Part shown: positions 35,101-45,119 of the stretch, in pieces
How the letters are laid out: every line of letters begins with the position of its first letter
How positions within the stretch are numbered: the first letter of the stretch is position 1
Assembly (NCBI GenBank): GCA_001599815.1
Contig: BCIA01000003.1
Coordinates: 1,736,001-1,800,000, forward strand
Origin: Furcasterigmium furcatum
Lineage: Eukaryota > Ascomycota > Sordariomycetes > Glomerellales > Plectosphaerellaceae
Reading direction: 5' to 3'
Length of the DNA: 64,000 nt
The notes under the pieces: model-generated
Told to the model about the DNA's origin: nothing
Database searches by the model: none
Seen by the model: only the letters and a program-made list of their open reading frames with translations
Position numbers and translations under genes: made by a program

Positions 35101-37854
35101 TGCCCATCCTCTTCAGTCCATCGTCTTGCTGATCTCACTCACCGCGACGGGCCATCAAGCGGGTCCGCCCGCTTCAACTACGACGCCAAGCCATGCGCAT
35201 GTTCGTGCATACCTTTGCCTCCCGAGGCCAGGTACCATAGGTAGGTAGAAAGGTTACCTGACTTACGCACCTATGGGTAGATGTCCTCCAGCGCTGCCCT
35301 TGATTAATGAAAGAGCTCTGCCAACGGTCCCGAGCGCTCGTCACCTCACCCATCAATCAGCCAGCGATGCAGGACAATTTAGGCGGCAATGCCTCGCTCA
35401 CACTCCCTGTTGTTCATGCCAGACAACATGGTATTACCCGGTCCCCAGCAGAACGAGATGGGCTGCTTACTCGTACTCTATTAGTGCTCCTCTGCGAGGA
35501 CACCAGCCTCATCTCATCTTACGGGCGCGTCCTTGTCCGTGTGCTTCGCGTCTTTGGGTCCAATCTCCCCAACATCGTCATTTCGCCCATCGCAACCTCT
35601 CGTCGGATGCTCGAAAAAGCATCATCCCTCTTCGCAAGTGGGTACCTACTGTGGAAGACTGCGGCCGATTCGGTATCACCGGAATCGCTCCGTTGTCGGT
35701 CCGCATTTGGCTGCGACGCCACGAACCTGGGGGCCCGCTGTTGTTCTTTTGGCCATCGCGTGCCATGGCCATATCCTTGGGAGATGTAACCCGTCTTTCC
35801 GGCTCCAGCTAGGGCTGACCAGCAGGGAGGGCCATCATGATGGGCTGGGCACACATGTCACAGCGCCTGCCTCTCTGTCATCTTGAACAGTCCTATGCCC
35901 TCCCTCCTCGGCAAGCTGTGGCGCGCTTGTTCGATGTCGCCAATGTGCACATGTGCAGTGCATGGCCGCGCAGCCTGCACGCAGTGGCTTTCCTCTGTCA
36001 ACAAGCTCGCCTACCTCTCCTCTCCTCCTCTCGCCTCCGCCTTTTCGCCGTAATGGGACCCAGGCCACGCGACTGTGCCCGGAGGCATCTCTTTATTAAC
36101 CACTCGCCAGTCCTCGCTTCTGCGTGCGCCACCAGTCTGTTGAGATCGACTTCTGCCGCCTTGACACCTGCTGCAGCAACCTGCTTCGTCTCTGTCATCT
36201 CTGACAAGAGTCCAGCCTGCTTAACCGAGGCCGAGTGGTCCCCTTCCCCGGAATCTGTGCCCGGAAGCCCTCGCTCCACGGTCTGCCATCATCATCCGGC
36301 GTCCAACCAAAATGGACAACTTCCCACCAACGCCCAAGCAAGCACCCAGCCTCGCTCCGGCACCTCGGGGTTTCCCCGCCTCGCTTCTCCTCGACAGAAA
36401 GTTGCCGGTCCGTTTTGACGGGACCCTTGTTTTTTTCCATCCCTCACAGTATGGCCATACGCGCGTCTACGAGTAGCTGTATGCATGCTGCACCATGCTT
36501 CCCATGATCTCACAGTGCACGTCCCATCACACCCTCCCCGTCTTTGCTGGACGAGCTCTTCGCTCTTCCACGAGAACCGGACATCACGGCAAGCCTCCGC
36601 CTCGTCGTTTCTACTTACCATGCTCCTCAGCCTCCGGCTTGTTTTCGATGGGCACTCAATTCTCACCATGCATACGGACGGCCAGCCTACGCCTCGGTCT
36701 TCGCTGATGCATCAACCCGCATCCCCCTTTCCACAAGAGCCCGCACAGTAATTCCAATGCACAAGAGGGGAGCCTCGTGTGCATTGGACCTTAGCACACA
36801 TGAATGGCGAAGCTGTCCACGCCAGCTACTCCATACAGAGAGCTGTGATGCCCCATTTCTTCCCTTCGACCCGTCGCCCACCCCGCTCCTGGCCCCCCGG
36901 TTTTGAGCTGCTAACGGACACCGGCTCGGTGGTCGGGCTCCTCATCTTTGGGGGGGGTTTCTGCCCCTTTCTCATCCCAGCAACCCCAGGCCCGCAGCCA
37001 GGTTCTGGGAGGAAAAAGTCGCGCGGCCAGGATGCCCGGGGTGGCCTGCGCCGTTTATTAGCATGTTTGCACCCTCCTCTGTGATGCCCTGGTCGAGGGT
37101 TCATTACGGGTACCCTCCCACAACACGCAGCGACAAGCAGAAGCTACCAACTCGCAGGGTTCATGGTTGCACTCGACAGGGGCCTGGTTGATTACCAGCA
37201 TACCCATCCTTCTCTAGCAACCCTGCCCCCTGGCCCCCCTGTCTTTTTTGGCTGGCGGTGGAGGCATCAAGTCTCTTCCGTGTCGGTGGTCGACGTCTCA
37301 CAGGCACTGGGTGTTTCCCCTACAGTGCCAGGCATCATCAACAAAGTCTCACCCATCCCCCCCTTCCCCCGTTCCGGTTCCCAACTTCTGGCCCTCTGTC
37401 CTCCCCTCCCATCCGGAATCTGTAATGCCTCGTCTGTCGTGATAGATGGTTCTTTTGCCTCAGACCTGTACGTGGGAACCGCGCCTCACCGCTCAAGGGA
37501 TTTACTCCCCTTCCTGGCCTCTCCTTGGACCTGACACCCGTGGCAGCTGTCCTTCTTGGTCGGTTTTCTGTCACATCTGCCCACCACAACCTGCAGTGCC
37601 CGGACTTTCTGCGCACGAACATTGAGCGCGCACGTCCGTCGACAGCCCCACGAATCTACGATCGGATCTGGAAAACTCCCCGACGATAAGCATTATCATT
37701 TGAAAACCTCACAAGAAGCGAACGTCCTTTTCTCGCGTACCGGTGCAGCTTGGGCACGAGGTTGATATCGCGGGCCGGCGGTGTTGTCCTATTGGCAGGG
37801 CGCAACGAAGGTCATTGACGAATCCGAGACCACCGGCGAATCCTCCTATCCACC
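29171..37854. other. 8.7 kb gene-poor region upstream of the CRIB gene
   Basis: The longest stretch without a credible gene. Open frames reach about 240 codons but overlap on both strands, have no splice-linked partners and lack the codon bias of flanking genes. The sequence is not AT-rich, so it does not look like an RIP-mutated repeat. It contains several TGTACATA/GTACATA-type palindromes (around 29782, 31352 and 34573) and TAGGTAGG-type runs. From about 36,480 to 37,450 it is rich in C/T tracts, as in long fungal leaders. Possible contents are a long promoter, a long 5' UTR with upstream ORFs, or non-coding RNA. Confidence 0.55.
34573..34592. repeat. 20-base element with GTACATATGTAC palindrome, copy 2
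   Basis: Exact match to 1183-1202. It lies inside the large gene-poor region, about 3.3 kb before the CRIB-protein start. Confidence 0.6.
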
Positions 37855-40389
37855 ATGTTCGCTGCCTCAGCTCCGCTTCCTTACTACTCGGGCTATGGCT
37901 TTGCCGCAGTCCGGCCAGGTTCCTCGAAGAAGCCAATAAAGAACAGTATCAAAGATGATACTTCTTCGTCGGCAAGTCGCCCCGGAACCCAGGCCGGCGA
38001 AGGAGTCGGGAAAGAGATCCTCGAGCCTGCCGTTGAAGGCCCGCCGTCGCCCGAGAAGATTCGTGCTCTGAACAAGCAGATGCAGAGAGCATCGGCCGTT
38101 CACTCATCGTCCCAGTCTTCCTCCCTTCGTTCCTTCGCCACGGACACGCCCTCGTGGGAGCAAACCCTCGAGAATGTCGCCTTATCCCGTCGCTCCTCGG
38201 CTCGGTCAACCTCAAGCAGCATGCCCTCTCGCGAGCGCCCAGAGAGCGTCCAACTATTCGGCAAGACGATCTTCACCCGGCGGAGCAAAGTCAAGCGGGA
38301 GAGCAGCGCCAATAGCTCATCGGGAAGCTCACTATACTCTACCGACATGCCGACTGAAGTTCTTCCTCCGCCTACCAAGGACCAATACATGCCAGCAGGA
38401 CTATTCGGGAGGAAGAAGGGGCCCAAGTCAGACATGACTGTTGCTGCTCGTGTGAGATCCAACAGTGCCAGCAGCAGAAAGTTCCAGATCTCAGGGCCGT
38501 ACAATTTTCAGCACGTCACACACACACGAAGGGAACATTTCCCTCCGCCCCCAGCTACCAGTCACGGCGAGCCAGCATCTGAACAGGTCGGCTTACATGG
38601 TCCTGATATCTCTGACGCGAGCGGGCTCAATGAAGCATCTTATGGCGAGATGGATATGCCGTCGCCCGTCTCCCCACAGCGGCTGCAGCAACGAGGTCAA
38701 AACTACGATACCTCACCACGACGTCTCATTAAGCGCACTCGCTCCTCCGAGCAGATCAGCGCCCATGCCGCTCGCTCAGCAGCTCCTCCAAGGCCACCTC
38801 GTTCGCCGACGGAGCAGTCTCCTACTGCGGCATCTCCGACTGTTCCGCCGCGGTTATCAAGCCGGTCATCGACTCGGCCCGATGGGTTCAACTCAATGAG
38901 CTTTGATCGTCCCTCAACGGGCGGAGGGTTCCGCCAACCTCGCCCCTTTGCCCTTGCTCCTCAAGACGGCCTAGAGGATGCTGCAGGCGACCAGGACGAC
39001 CGAGTGCCAGAGCTGGCGTCAAGTTCCCTGTTCTCGCATGCTCTTACGACCCCGGGTGACGCAGCCTGGCCCCTGCCGTCTACCAACGCCACCTTTGCCT
39101 ACGAAGGCGCCCTTCCTGATGTGCCGGAGGAAGATGAGCATGCCGCTGCTCGGCGTTCGCGTCTAAGCATAACGAGTAACTCATCGTCTCTGCGCGGCAG
39201 CCAGTCCGTGCCTCTGCTTCGGCTCTCCGCCCAATTGCAAGCTGGTGGGCGCCAGCGTCCACCGAGCGGTGCGTCCGATACCCTCGGTCGCTTCGATCTA
39301 TTTGCCGCGCAACGAGCTCTCAAGGCTGGCGCAACTGATCAAGCGGGTGACTCGTTGGGCAGAGAGAGCTGGGAAGACGACATCGATTACTGCTATGAGC
39401 ACGAGGCAGAAGCGGACTGCAACTTCGCTTGGGATCGCGTTTCGATGGAACTTGGGCGCGAGGAACTCGCCCTAGATGAGGTCAGCATCGAAGATGGCCC
39501 AAAGTCCGCGCCCCTCCCGCAAGACAGCAGCGATGCAGAGAATTTCATGCCTGATGTCCATGTCACTGGCTTGATGCCAGTCCCGGCAAGGCATTACGAC
39601 CTCCCCATCATGGGATCGGTCAGTCCTGGCGCAAGCACCACCCCAACAACGCCAGCAATGCCAGTGACTTCCAACTTCTCCCACCCACGCAACTACACGT
39701 CTCGCCGACAGACCGGGACTCTACACGTGCGGACCAACTCTCAGGCCTCCAGCTTTAAGGAGTCTCATGGTTTCACTCTGTCGCCATCTCTCTTGATTCC
39801 TGGGGACTTCCAGCAGCAGATGATCATGGCAAACTCTCGGGGCATGGGGACCTATGTCGACGACGCGGCGTCCCCCAGTCAAGCCGACCCTATCTTCGCG
39901 GACGCATCCCCTATTGCCATGGAAGTACCAGGGATCTACAACAGTGAACGAGCCAGCACCTCGACGGTCGACACTGCCTCTTCGGTCCAGACAGGCTCCA
40001 GTGGCGAACGGCACATCTCGACCAACTCAAACTTCACGGCGCCAACACGATATACTGGTAGCACGACGTTTGAGGGATGGGATCCCAAAGATCTCGAGTC
40101 GTCTGAGCCGGTGCCTTCTGTTCACCTGGAAGATGTGATCGACATGTCCTCGCCCAAGAGCCTCAACGCACCCAGAAGTCCTCTGTCGGATGCTGGAGAC
40201 GCCATGTCCCAGTCCACCGGCGACATCCGGGATCACCCCTCGAAGGGTGACGAAATCTCGCCCCAATCTCCCAAGATGAAAGAGAACGTGACGAGGCATC
40301 GCCGACAGCGGGCTCATACCACCAGCTCGAGCACTTCTGGCGGCGGCTATGCTCTGTTCCCGCCCGCATACTCAAGCAGCCGAGTGTAA
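37855..40389 (+). CDS. CRIB-motif protein, candidate Cdc42/Rac effector
   Basis: An 844-residue single-exon protein, mostly low-complexity and rich in Ser, Pro and Arg. At residues 212-228 the sequence ISGPYNFQHVTHTRREH fits the CRIB consensus (I-S-x-P-x-x-F-x-H-x-x-H), which binds GTP-loaded Cdc42 or Rac. Another compact, probably conserved block lies near 510-528 (IDYCYEHEAEADCNFAWDR). No kinase domain follows, so it is not a PAK. The layout is closer to a scaffold or Gic-like polarity effector. Basic/Ser clusters such as RRSKVKRESS could bind membranes or be phosphorylated. The start lies 8.7 kb from the nearest upstream gene. Function in polarity or septation is inferred from the motif only. 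Confidence 0.85.
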   Translation: MFAASAPLPYYSGYGFAAVRPGSSKKPIKNSIKDDTSSSASRPGTQAGEGVGKEILEPAVEGPPSPEKIRALNKQMQRASAVHSSSQSSSLRSFATDTPSWEQTLENVALSRRSSARSTSSSMPSRERPESVQLFGKTIFTRRSKVKRESSANSSSGSSLYSTDMPTEVLPPPTKDQYMPAGLFGRKKGPKSDMTVAARVRSNSASSRKFQISGPYNFQHVTHTRREHFPPPPATSHGEPASEQVGLHGPDISDASGLNEASYGEMDMPSPVSPQRLQQRGQNYDTSPRRLIKRTRSSEQISAHAARSAAPPRPPRSPTEQSPTAASPTVPPRLSSRSSTRPDGFNSMSFDRPSTGGGFRQPRPFALAPQDGLEDAAGDQDDRVPELASSSLFSHALTTPGDAAWPLPSTNATFAYEGALPDVPEEDEHAAARRSRLSITSNSSSLRGSQSVPLLRLSAQLQAGGRQRPPSGASDTLGRFDLFAAQRALKAGATDQAGDSLGRESWEDDIDYCYEHEAEADCNFAWDRVSMELGREELALDEVSIEDGPKSAPLPQDSSDAENFMPDVHVTGLMPVPARHYDLPIMGSVSPGASTTPTTPAMPVTSNFSHPRNYTSRRQTGTLHVRTNSQASSFKESHGFTLSPSLLIPGDFQQQMIMANSRGMGTYVDDAASPSQADPIFADASPIAMEVPGIYNSERASTSTVDTASSVQTGSSGERHISTNSNFTAPTRYTGSTTFEGWDPKDLESSEPVPSVHLEDVIDMSSPKSLNAPRSPLSDAGDAMSQSTGDIRDHPSKGDEISPQSPKMKENVTRHRRQRAHTTSSSTSGGGYALFPPAYSSSRV

Positions 40390-41370
40390 AGGGCAAGCAA
40401 GGTGGACCCAGCCAAGACCTTTGTACTATTTCGAACTTTCCCTTTTACCCGGTTTTGTTCTTCCACTTCTTGTTTTCTTCATATATATTTCAGCAAGCGA
40501 CGCCGGCCGGCCTCTCAAAATGGCGCACTTTGTTTTCATCCCGCGCAAAGCGCACTTGGGGCCATATCGGAGCATATGGTTGGCATCATCTCGGCGTCGG
40601 ACATGGAGGTTTATTTGGTCGCCCTTCCTCTTCAGGAGGGCGTTGTTTTCAACGTTCGCTTGGCCTCTCGATGGCCGCCCTGTTTCACTGTCTGGGGGTT
40701 TATGATTTCATGGATGATGACTGGTCAGGGAAGGAAAATCCACAGAGGTGCATCGCCTGTCCGGGGGGCGACAGCATCAGCACTCATCGGGGCAGCAATT
40801 GTATAGAGCTGCCGGGACCTGTTGGGCTCGATGTTTACTCGGATCAGCAGCAGCAGGGAAAGCGCGCGATTGAACTCGACATTGGTTGATGCCAGTACCG
40901 TGTATAGTCCAACACGGGCAATAGAGTTGCTCTTCATTATTCTCGACTCTCCTCGTCTTCCTGTGATGAAACGCAATTCCCTAGCCCTGTTGAGACTTTG
41001 TCGACAGATGGTGAGCCAACGTTTACTTTCCCCATTGGTGTCGAGCCTTGCCTGAAAGATCCATGATCACAGACATATTCATCGGGCCCCCGGCACGTAC
41101 ACATTGTTACCTGTTCGCAAACATTCATCTGGATCCTCGGCCAAGTGCTATTTCTGCGAATATGGTCTACCCAGATGTCGTAGAGACCCAACGCTCAATT
41201 CTTTGATCTACCCAGTATATCATCTATATGCCTTATAAGACCCTGACAAGAGGCCAATCAAAGTTGCTTTTTTCCAACGTCGTCCATGTAAGCAGTCGAA
41301 ATACAGTTACAACAAAGTCACACTCGGTGCTCGCCACCCCGCGGTCCAGCCGAGGGCTGATACGAACGCC
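40390..41370. other. intergenic region between convergent CRIB and bHLH genes
   Basis: About 980 bases. The first part (40,430-40,500) is T-rich, like a 3' UTR. Small frames on both strands show nothing recognisable. Confidence 0.5.
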
Positions 41371-43227
41371 TCACTCTCTCTTGACTCCCACACCGCTGTA
41401 TTCCTCCTCCTCGTCGTCCTGGCTGTGGCCCTGGCTTCGGCGACCTCCAGACCTCATCAGAAACTCGTCCAGCCCCTCCCCCCTGCCGGAAACCATCTCG
41501 CTCTCCGCCCGGAGCAGGCTCGCGAGCAACTCCTCCCTCTCGCGTCTGAGCGCCTCGCTCTCGCGCTCCAGCGTCTCGATATGCAACCTCGCCCGCTCCA
41601 GCACCTCGGCCTTGCTCACCTTGCGCTCGCCCTGCTCCTCTCCCTCTCCTGCGCCGCCATCCACCTTCGGCGAGGCCGTTTCCGTCGTCTCTCCCTCCCT
41701 CGCATCGCCTGCCGTGCCGGTTAGGTCGGGCAGTGAGCTGAGAAGCCCTTCAAACTGCGCGTTCAGCCGGCTGCGGTACTGCTTCTCCACAAGGTTATGG
41801 GAGGCTCGGGTGCGCCGCTCCTCTGGGGTGTCGGAGGGCCTATTTACGGAGTTCTTCGACGCGCGAGAGGCGCTGCGGAGGCGGGACTGGTTCGCGGCCG
41901 CGGCCGCGGCAGCGGCACTGCTGGATCTCGGGGTGTCGGCGGTCGAGGGGGCGGGAGGTGCCGCCGCGTTGCTGGTCCCGGCGACGCTGGTGGCCGAGAC
42001 GGAGCTGGGAGTCGGGGCTGTAGAGGAGGACGAGGCGGATGTTGTCGTTGCCACGGACTTGGCTCGGGTCTTTGTGCGTGTGCTGCGGCGTCGGTTGCTG
42101 CCGCTCGATGGGATCAGGGGATTCGAGGGGTTCGGGGTCGGGTCGGGAAAGGGGTAGATGTCCTGCGTGCTGGCGATGCTGGCGCTTCGGGCGCTGCCGC
42201 TGGCGGTCGTCGAATCATCGCGGGTCTTTCCCTTTTTCTGTCTTCTACGGCCGGCGCTCGTAGCGCCACGGGAGCTGTGGGAGCTGTGCAGTTCTCTGGA
42301 TGAGGTCAGGTCATCGTCGTCGAGCCAGGATGGGTCCCTGTGCCTTTGTTCTTGTGCCACGGTTGTGCTTGATGGACCCGGTATGTTGCTATATGCCTCG
42401 GTGGTATCTGGTAAGCCGCCCCCTGAGCGTGGCATGGGACCAATGCCTGGTGATAGGGTCAAGCCATCCCCAATAGAAGGCTCCCATAGGGGCGAGTTGA
42501 AGTCAAAGTCGAAGTCGAAGGTGGAACTACTTCCACTCAGGGGTGGGAGTGGAGTGATACTGGTACCGGAATGTGTTGTTGTAAAGTCCTCCCCGGATAT
42601 GCCGAGGCCAAAGTCGACGATGTTGGTTCCCGGATGCGTGAGGAAGGGGTCGATAGGTTGGAGGAAAGTGGCCGAAGGGTTCGACGCGGATGAGTTGAAG
42701 AGGAACCAGTCTGGCCCAGCCTGGAGGGCAGATGATGGAAGTGTCGGAAAGGTCTGCAGGCCATGGTCTTGGTGTCGGTGCGCCCCCCGGGGGTCGGTCC
42801 CGGCGAGTGGTAAGGCTCCAGGAGCTTGTGTATGGTGCTGTTGCTTCTGCGTGGCGTGTTCCAGGGGCAAGTCTGGGAGGGTGCCGTGCTGTACCCCTGT
42901 GGAAGAAGTGTGCTGCTGGTCCGTGAAGGTCATCATACGATGCTCGAGGACTGAGGCGGTGGCGTTGTGTGGGCCATCTGGGAGCCCAAGCCCTTCCCCA
43001 GGTAAAAGGGGCGGCCGCGGCGGCGGCGGTAAAGGAGACTCCGTATCGATCAGCTGCTGGGGGGGTTGCTTGTCAGAAGCACATCCTGGTAGGGTATTTC
43101 TCTCGAAGGGATCCCGCTCTTCACGTGTGGCTCTCTCTCTCTCTCTCTCCTCTCTCTTCCTGTTTTGCTCATTTCCCTTAACTTCACCAGCTCTTCCCAC
43201 TGCCGATCCCTCCCCCCTGGGTTGCAT
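41371..43227 (-). CDS. bHLH transcription factor with SREBP-type basic region
   Basis: The minus-strand frame gives up to 618 aa. The basic helix-loop-helix lies in the C-terminal third: basic region SHNLVEKQYRSRLNAQFEGL, a long acidic/Thr loop, then SKAEVLERARLHIETLERES followed by a short Glu/Arg-rich coiled coil. His, Glu and Arg contacts for an E-box are present, and the tyrosine in EKQYR sits where SREBP proteins carry their unusual tyrosine. No transmembrane segment is seen, so it is not a membrane-tethered SREBP. The N-terminal half is Pro/Ser/Gln-rich with an FDFDFDFNSPLW stretch that may be an activation domain. The start is uncertain: residues 20-40 arise from a CT/GA microsatellite, and the next methionines are at about 42936. 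An upstream exon is also possible. Confidence 0.85.
   Translation of the reverse strand: MQPRGEGSAVGRAGEVKGNEQNRKREERERERATREERDPFERNTLPGCASDKQPPQQLIDTESPLPPPPRPPLLPGEGLGLPDGPHNATASVLEHRMMTFTDQQHTSSTGVQHGTLPDLPLEHATQKQQHHTQAPGALPLAGTDPRGAHRHQDHGLQTFPTLPSSALQAGPDWFLFNSSASNPSATFLQPIDPFLTHPGTNIVDFGLGISGEDFTTTHSGTSITPLPPLSGSSSTFDFDFDFNSPLWEPSIGDGLTLSPGIGPMPRSGGGLPDTTEAYSNIPGPSSTTVAQEQRHRDPSWLDDDDLTSSRELHSSHSSRGATSAGRRRQKKGKTRDDSTTASGSARSASIASTQDIYPFPDPTPNPSNPLIPSSGSNRRRSTRTKTRAKSVATTTSASSSSTAPTPSSVSATSVAGTSNAAAPPAPSTADTPRSSSAAAAAAAANQSRLRSASRASKNSVNRPSDTPEERRTRASHNLVEKQYRSRLNAQFEGLLSSLPDLTGTAGDAREGETTETASPKVDGGAGEGEEQGERKVSKAEVLERARLHIETLERESEALRREREELLASLLRAESEMVSGRGEGLDEFLMRSGGRRSQGHSQDDEEEEYSGVGVKRE
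43122..43127. promoter_or_regulatory. CACGTG E-box in the bHLH gene 5' region
   Basis: Palindromic canonical E-box directly beside a CT microsatellite. It is regulatory only if the bHLH coding sequence starts downstream, at about 42936. It would then suit binding by a bHLH protein, including self-regulation. Confidence 0.35.
43131..43149. repeat. (CT)9 microsatellite
   Basis: Uninterrupted CT dinucleotides, followed by a looser C/T tract to about 43160. On the bHLH strand it reads GA and would encode alternating Arg-Glu if translated. Confidence 0.8.
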
Positions 43228-45119
43228 TCAGTCGTGCCCTGCTGCCTCGGGTCAATGCCCAAGACGGGCCATGATCACGAGCTCAGGCACAAGTACTGTC
43301 ATGCCACACCCTCCATCATGCTCACGAGAGAGCACCATGGGGACTCTCTCGTTACGGGACACCCTCGCTCGCTTTCCGGACCACTCGGCCCCAAGCTCAG
43401 CAGAAATGTCTCCGTCTCCTCGCTCGCTCTCGGTGCTATACACCCTCCGTCAGCGATCAGGGACCGAGGGGCAGCTGCCGGTCATCCCTTACCAGTCAAG
43501 TCGAGAACAACAGGCTGGATATCAGGGTTTTCTCAGAGCCGGAAGAGTTTGGGATTCGAAAGAAACATGTCGGTCAGACTCACCTCGGCGGTGTCGGTAT
43601 CGTCGATGACATAGTCGCCACGATATGACGTCGAGTTCGTGGTCCGGTCCATGGAGGGTTCGTGTAGTGCTCGCCCCGTCTGTCTAGTAACAGTTCGGTG
43701 GGCGCGATGCCTTGTGCTCGGCTGCGAAGATCTCGGTTGTTGGTGTGTTGTCGAGTTGCTTGCTCCCTTGAGGAAAGGGGGGCCGTTCCGCCAGGCACTG
43801 GGGCGAGGATGTGACTATCAACATCTTTATACTCCCCCCTGCCACTGACGTCCAGGGCCTTCCAGGGAAGTCCATCGGGGATCGAATGCAGATTCAAACT
43901 GACATGTCAACCAGGAGGCAGCCAAGAATAGGCGGGAGCAACACCATCCCAGGGGGATACGCAAGGCGAATGCAAGCTGTCACATGGATGTCGGGAGGCG
44001 CCCTCTAGGCCAATGCTACGGGTAGAGGCGCAGGCGATATGAAAGGCCGTCCGGCCGGTGAGACCAGAAACATCTCGTGGCTACGAGAAGGAGAGTCCCG
44101 ACGAGAGACATCGCCGCTCCGTGGGCAGACGACACCAGTTCTGGTGGCCAGCGCCGCCCCAATCACCCCCGGCCGTAGGAACAGCCCGGGATGCGGACGG
44201 GGAACGGTGGAGGGTGGTGGTGCGCGTGCCCCCGTGCCCGATCCTAGGCTACCAGCAGATACCACTACTTGCTGTACTGTTCAGTTAGTACATGTAGAAG
44301 TGGTCTCATTCCCTCTCGGCTGTCCATCACCCCACTCGGGCGAGCAACAGGGATCGCCACCGGCCGGCCAACCGCAATAACTGTCGCGGGGAGGGGGAGC
44401 ATGGCATTCTCTGGCGAGGTCCGTCGCGCAAAGACCGAACACCGACATTTTGCCCATTGTGAGGCCGGCCTCTTCGTAGGCCCCCCTGTCGGACTAACGA
44501 GCAGGGAGAGAGGGCATGATAGGGCCGGGGCCGGCTAACAGACAACCGAACTGGCAAGTTGGAAGGGCCACCAAGGTTGTCAGCTGCACTGCATGAGTCG
44601 CTGCAGATCCCCCTTCTCGTATGTTGGTTTCTGGAGTACCTCCCAAGCACGCGCCTGGCACGCCGCCCCAGGGGACCCCGGAACCCTGGCCTGTCAGCTC
44701 GTTTGCGTGGCTTGAGCCGAAGCTTCAACATGCGAGTGATCTCCCGGCAGGCTAGTGATCGGCGACGGTGGCTGCACGGAGTCCTGTCTCATTCCGCTCC
44801 CTTGGACCATGGCTGCGTGGCTAGCTGCCTTGTCGCTCTTGAGATGACTCCTGAATTCTCACGATGTGGTCAGCCAAGCTCCGCCGAGGGCACGGATGAA
44901 GCCATGTGCTCACGCTAAGAATGCTTAGTATCCAGAAAGGCGCTTTCTTGATTCGAGAAATGGCTCGACAACACGGCCGATTCCAAGGTGGCACAGTCGT
45001 CTCGTGCCGCCAAAGAATGAGCCCATGATGAGACAGCCCAAGATCCGTCGGTTCTTCACCGAACTATCTACAAACACGCGACTGGCGCCATGAATCCTAT
45101 TCTAGGCGCCATGGATCGT
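43228..45119. other. intergenic region between bHLH and acyl-CoA ligase genes
   Basis: About 1.9 kb between two minus-strand genes. The bHLH side may contain an unplaced first exon (43612-43584, see findings). The remainder, 43,650-45,119, has only short overlapping frames without family similarity. Confidence 0.5.

Noticed and set aside
29171..37854. RIP-degraded transposon in the large gap
   Set aside because: No AT-rich skew, no terminal repeats and no transposase or reverse-transcriptase fragments in the frames.
41228..43609. Plus-strand frames of 309 and 483 codons across the bHLH gene
   Set aside because: The minus frame contains an intact bHLH domain with correct codon bias; the plus frames are shadows.
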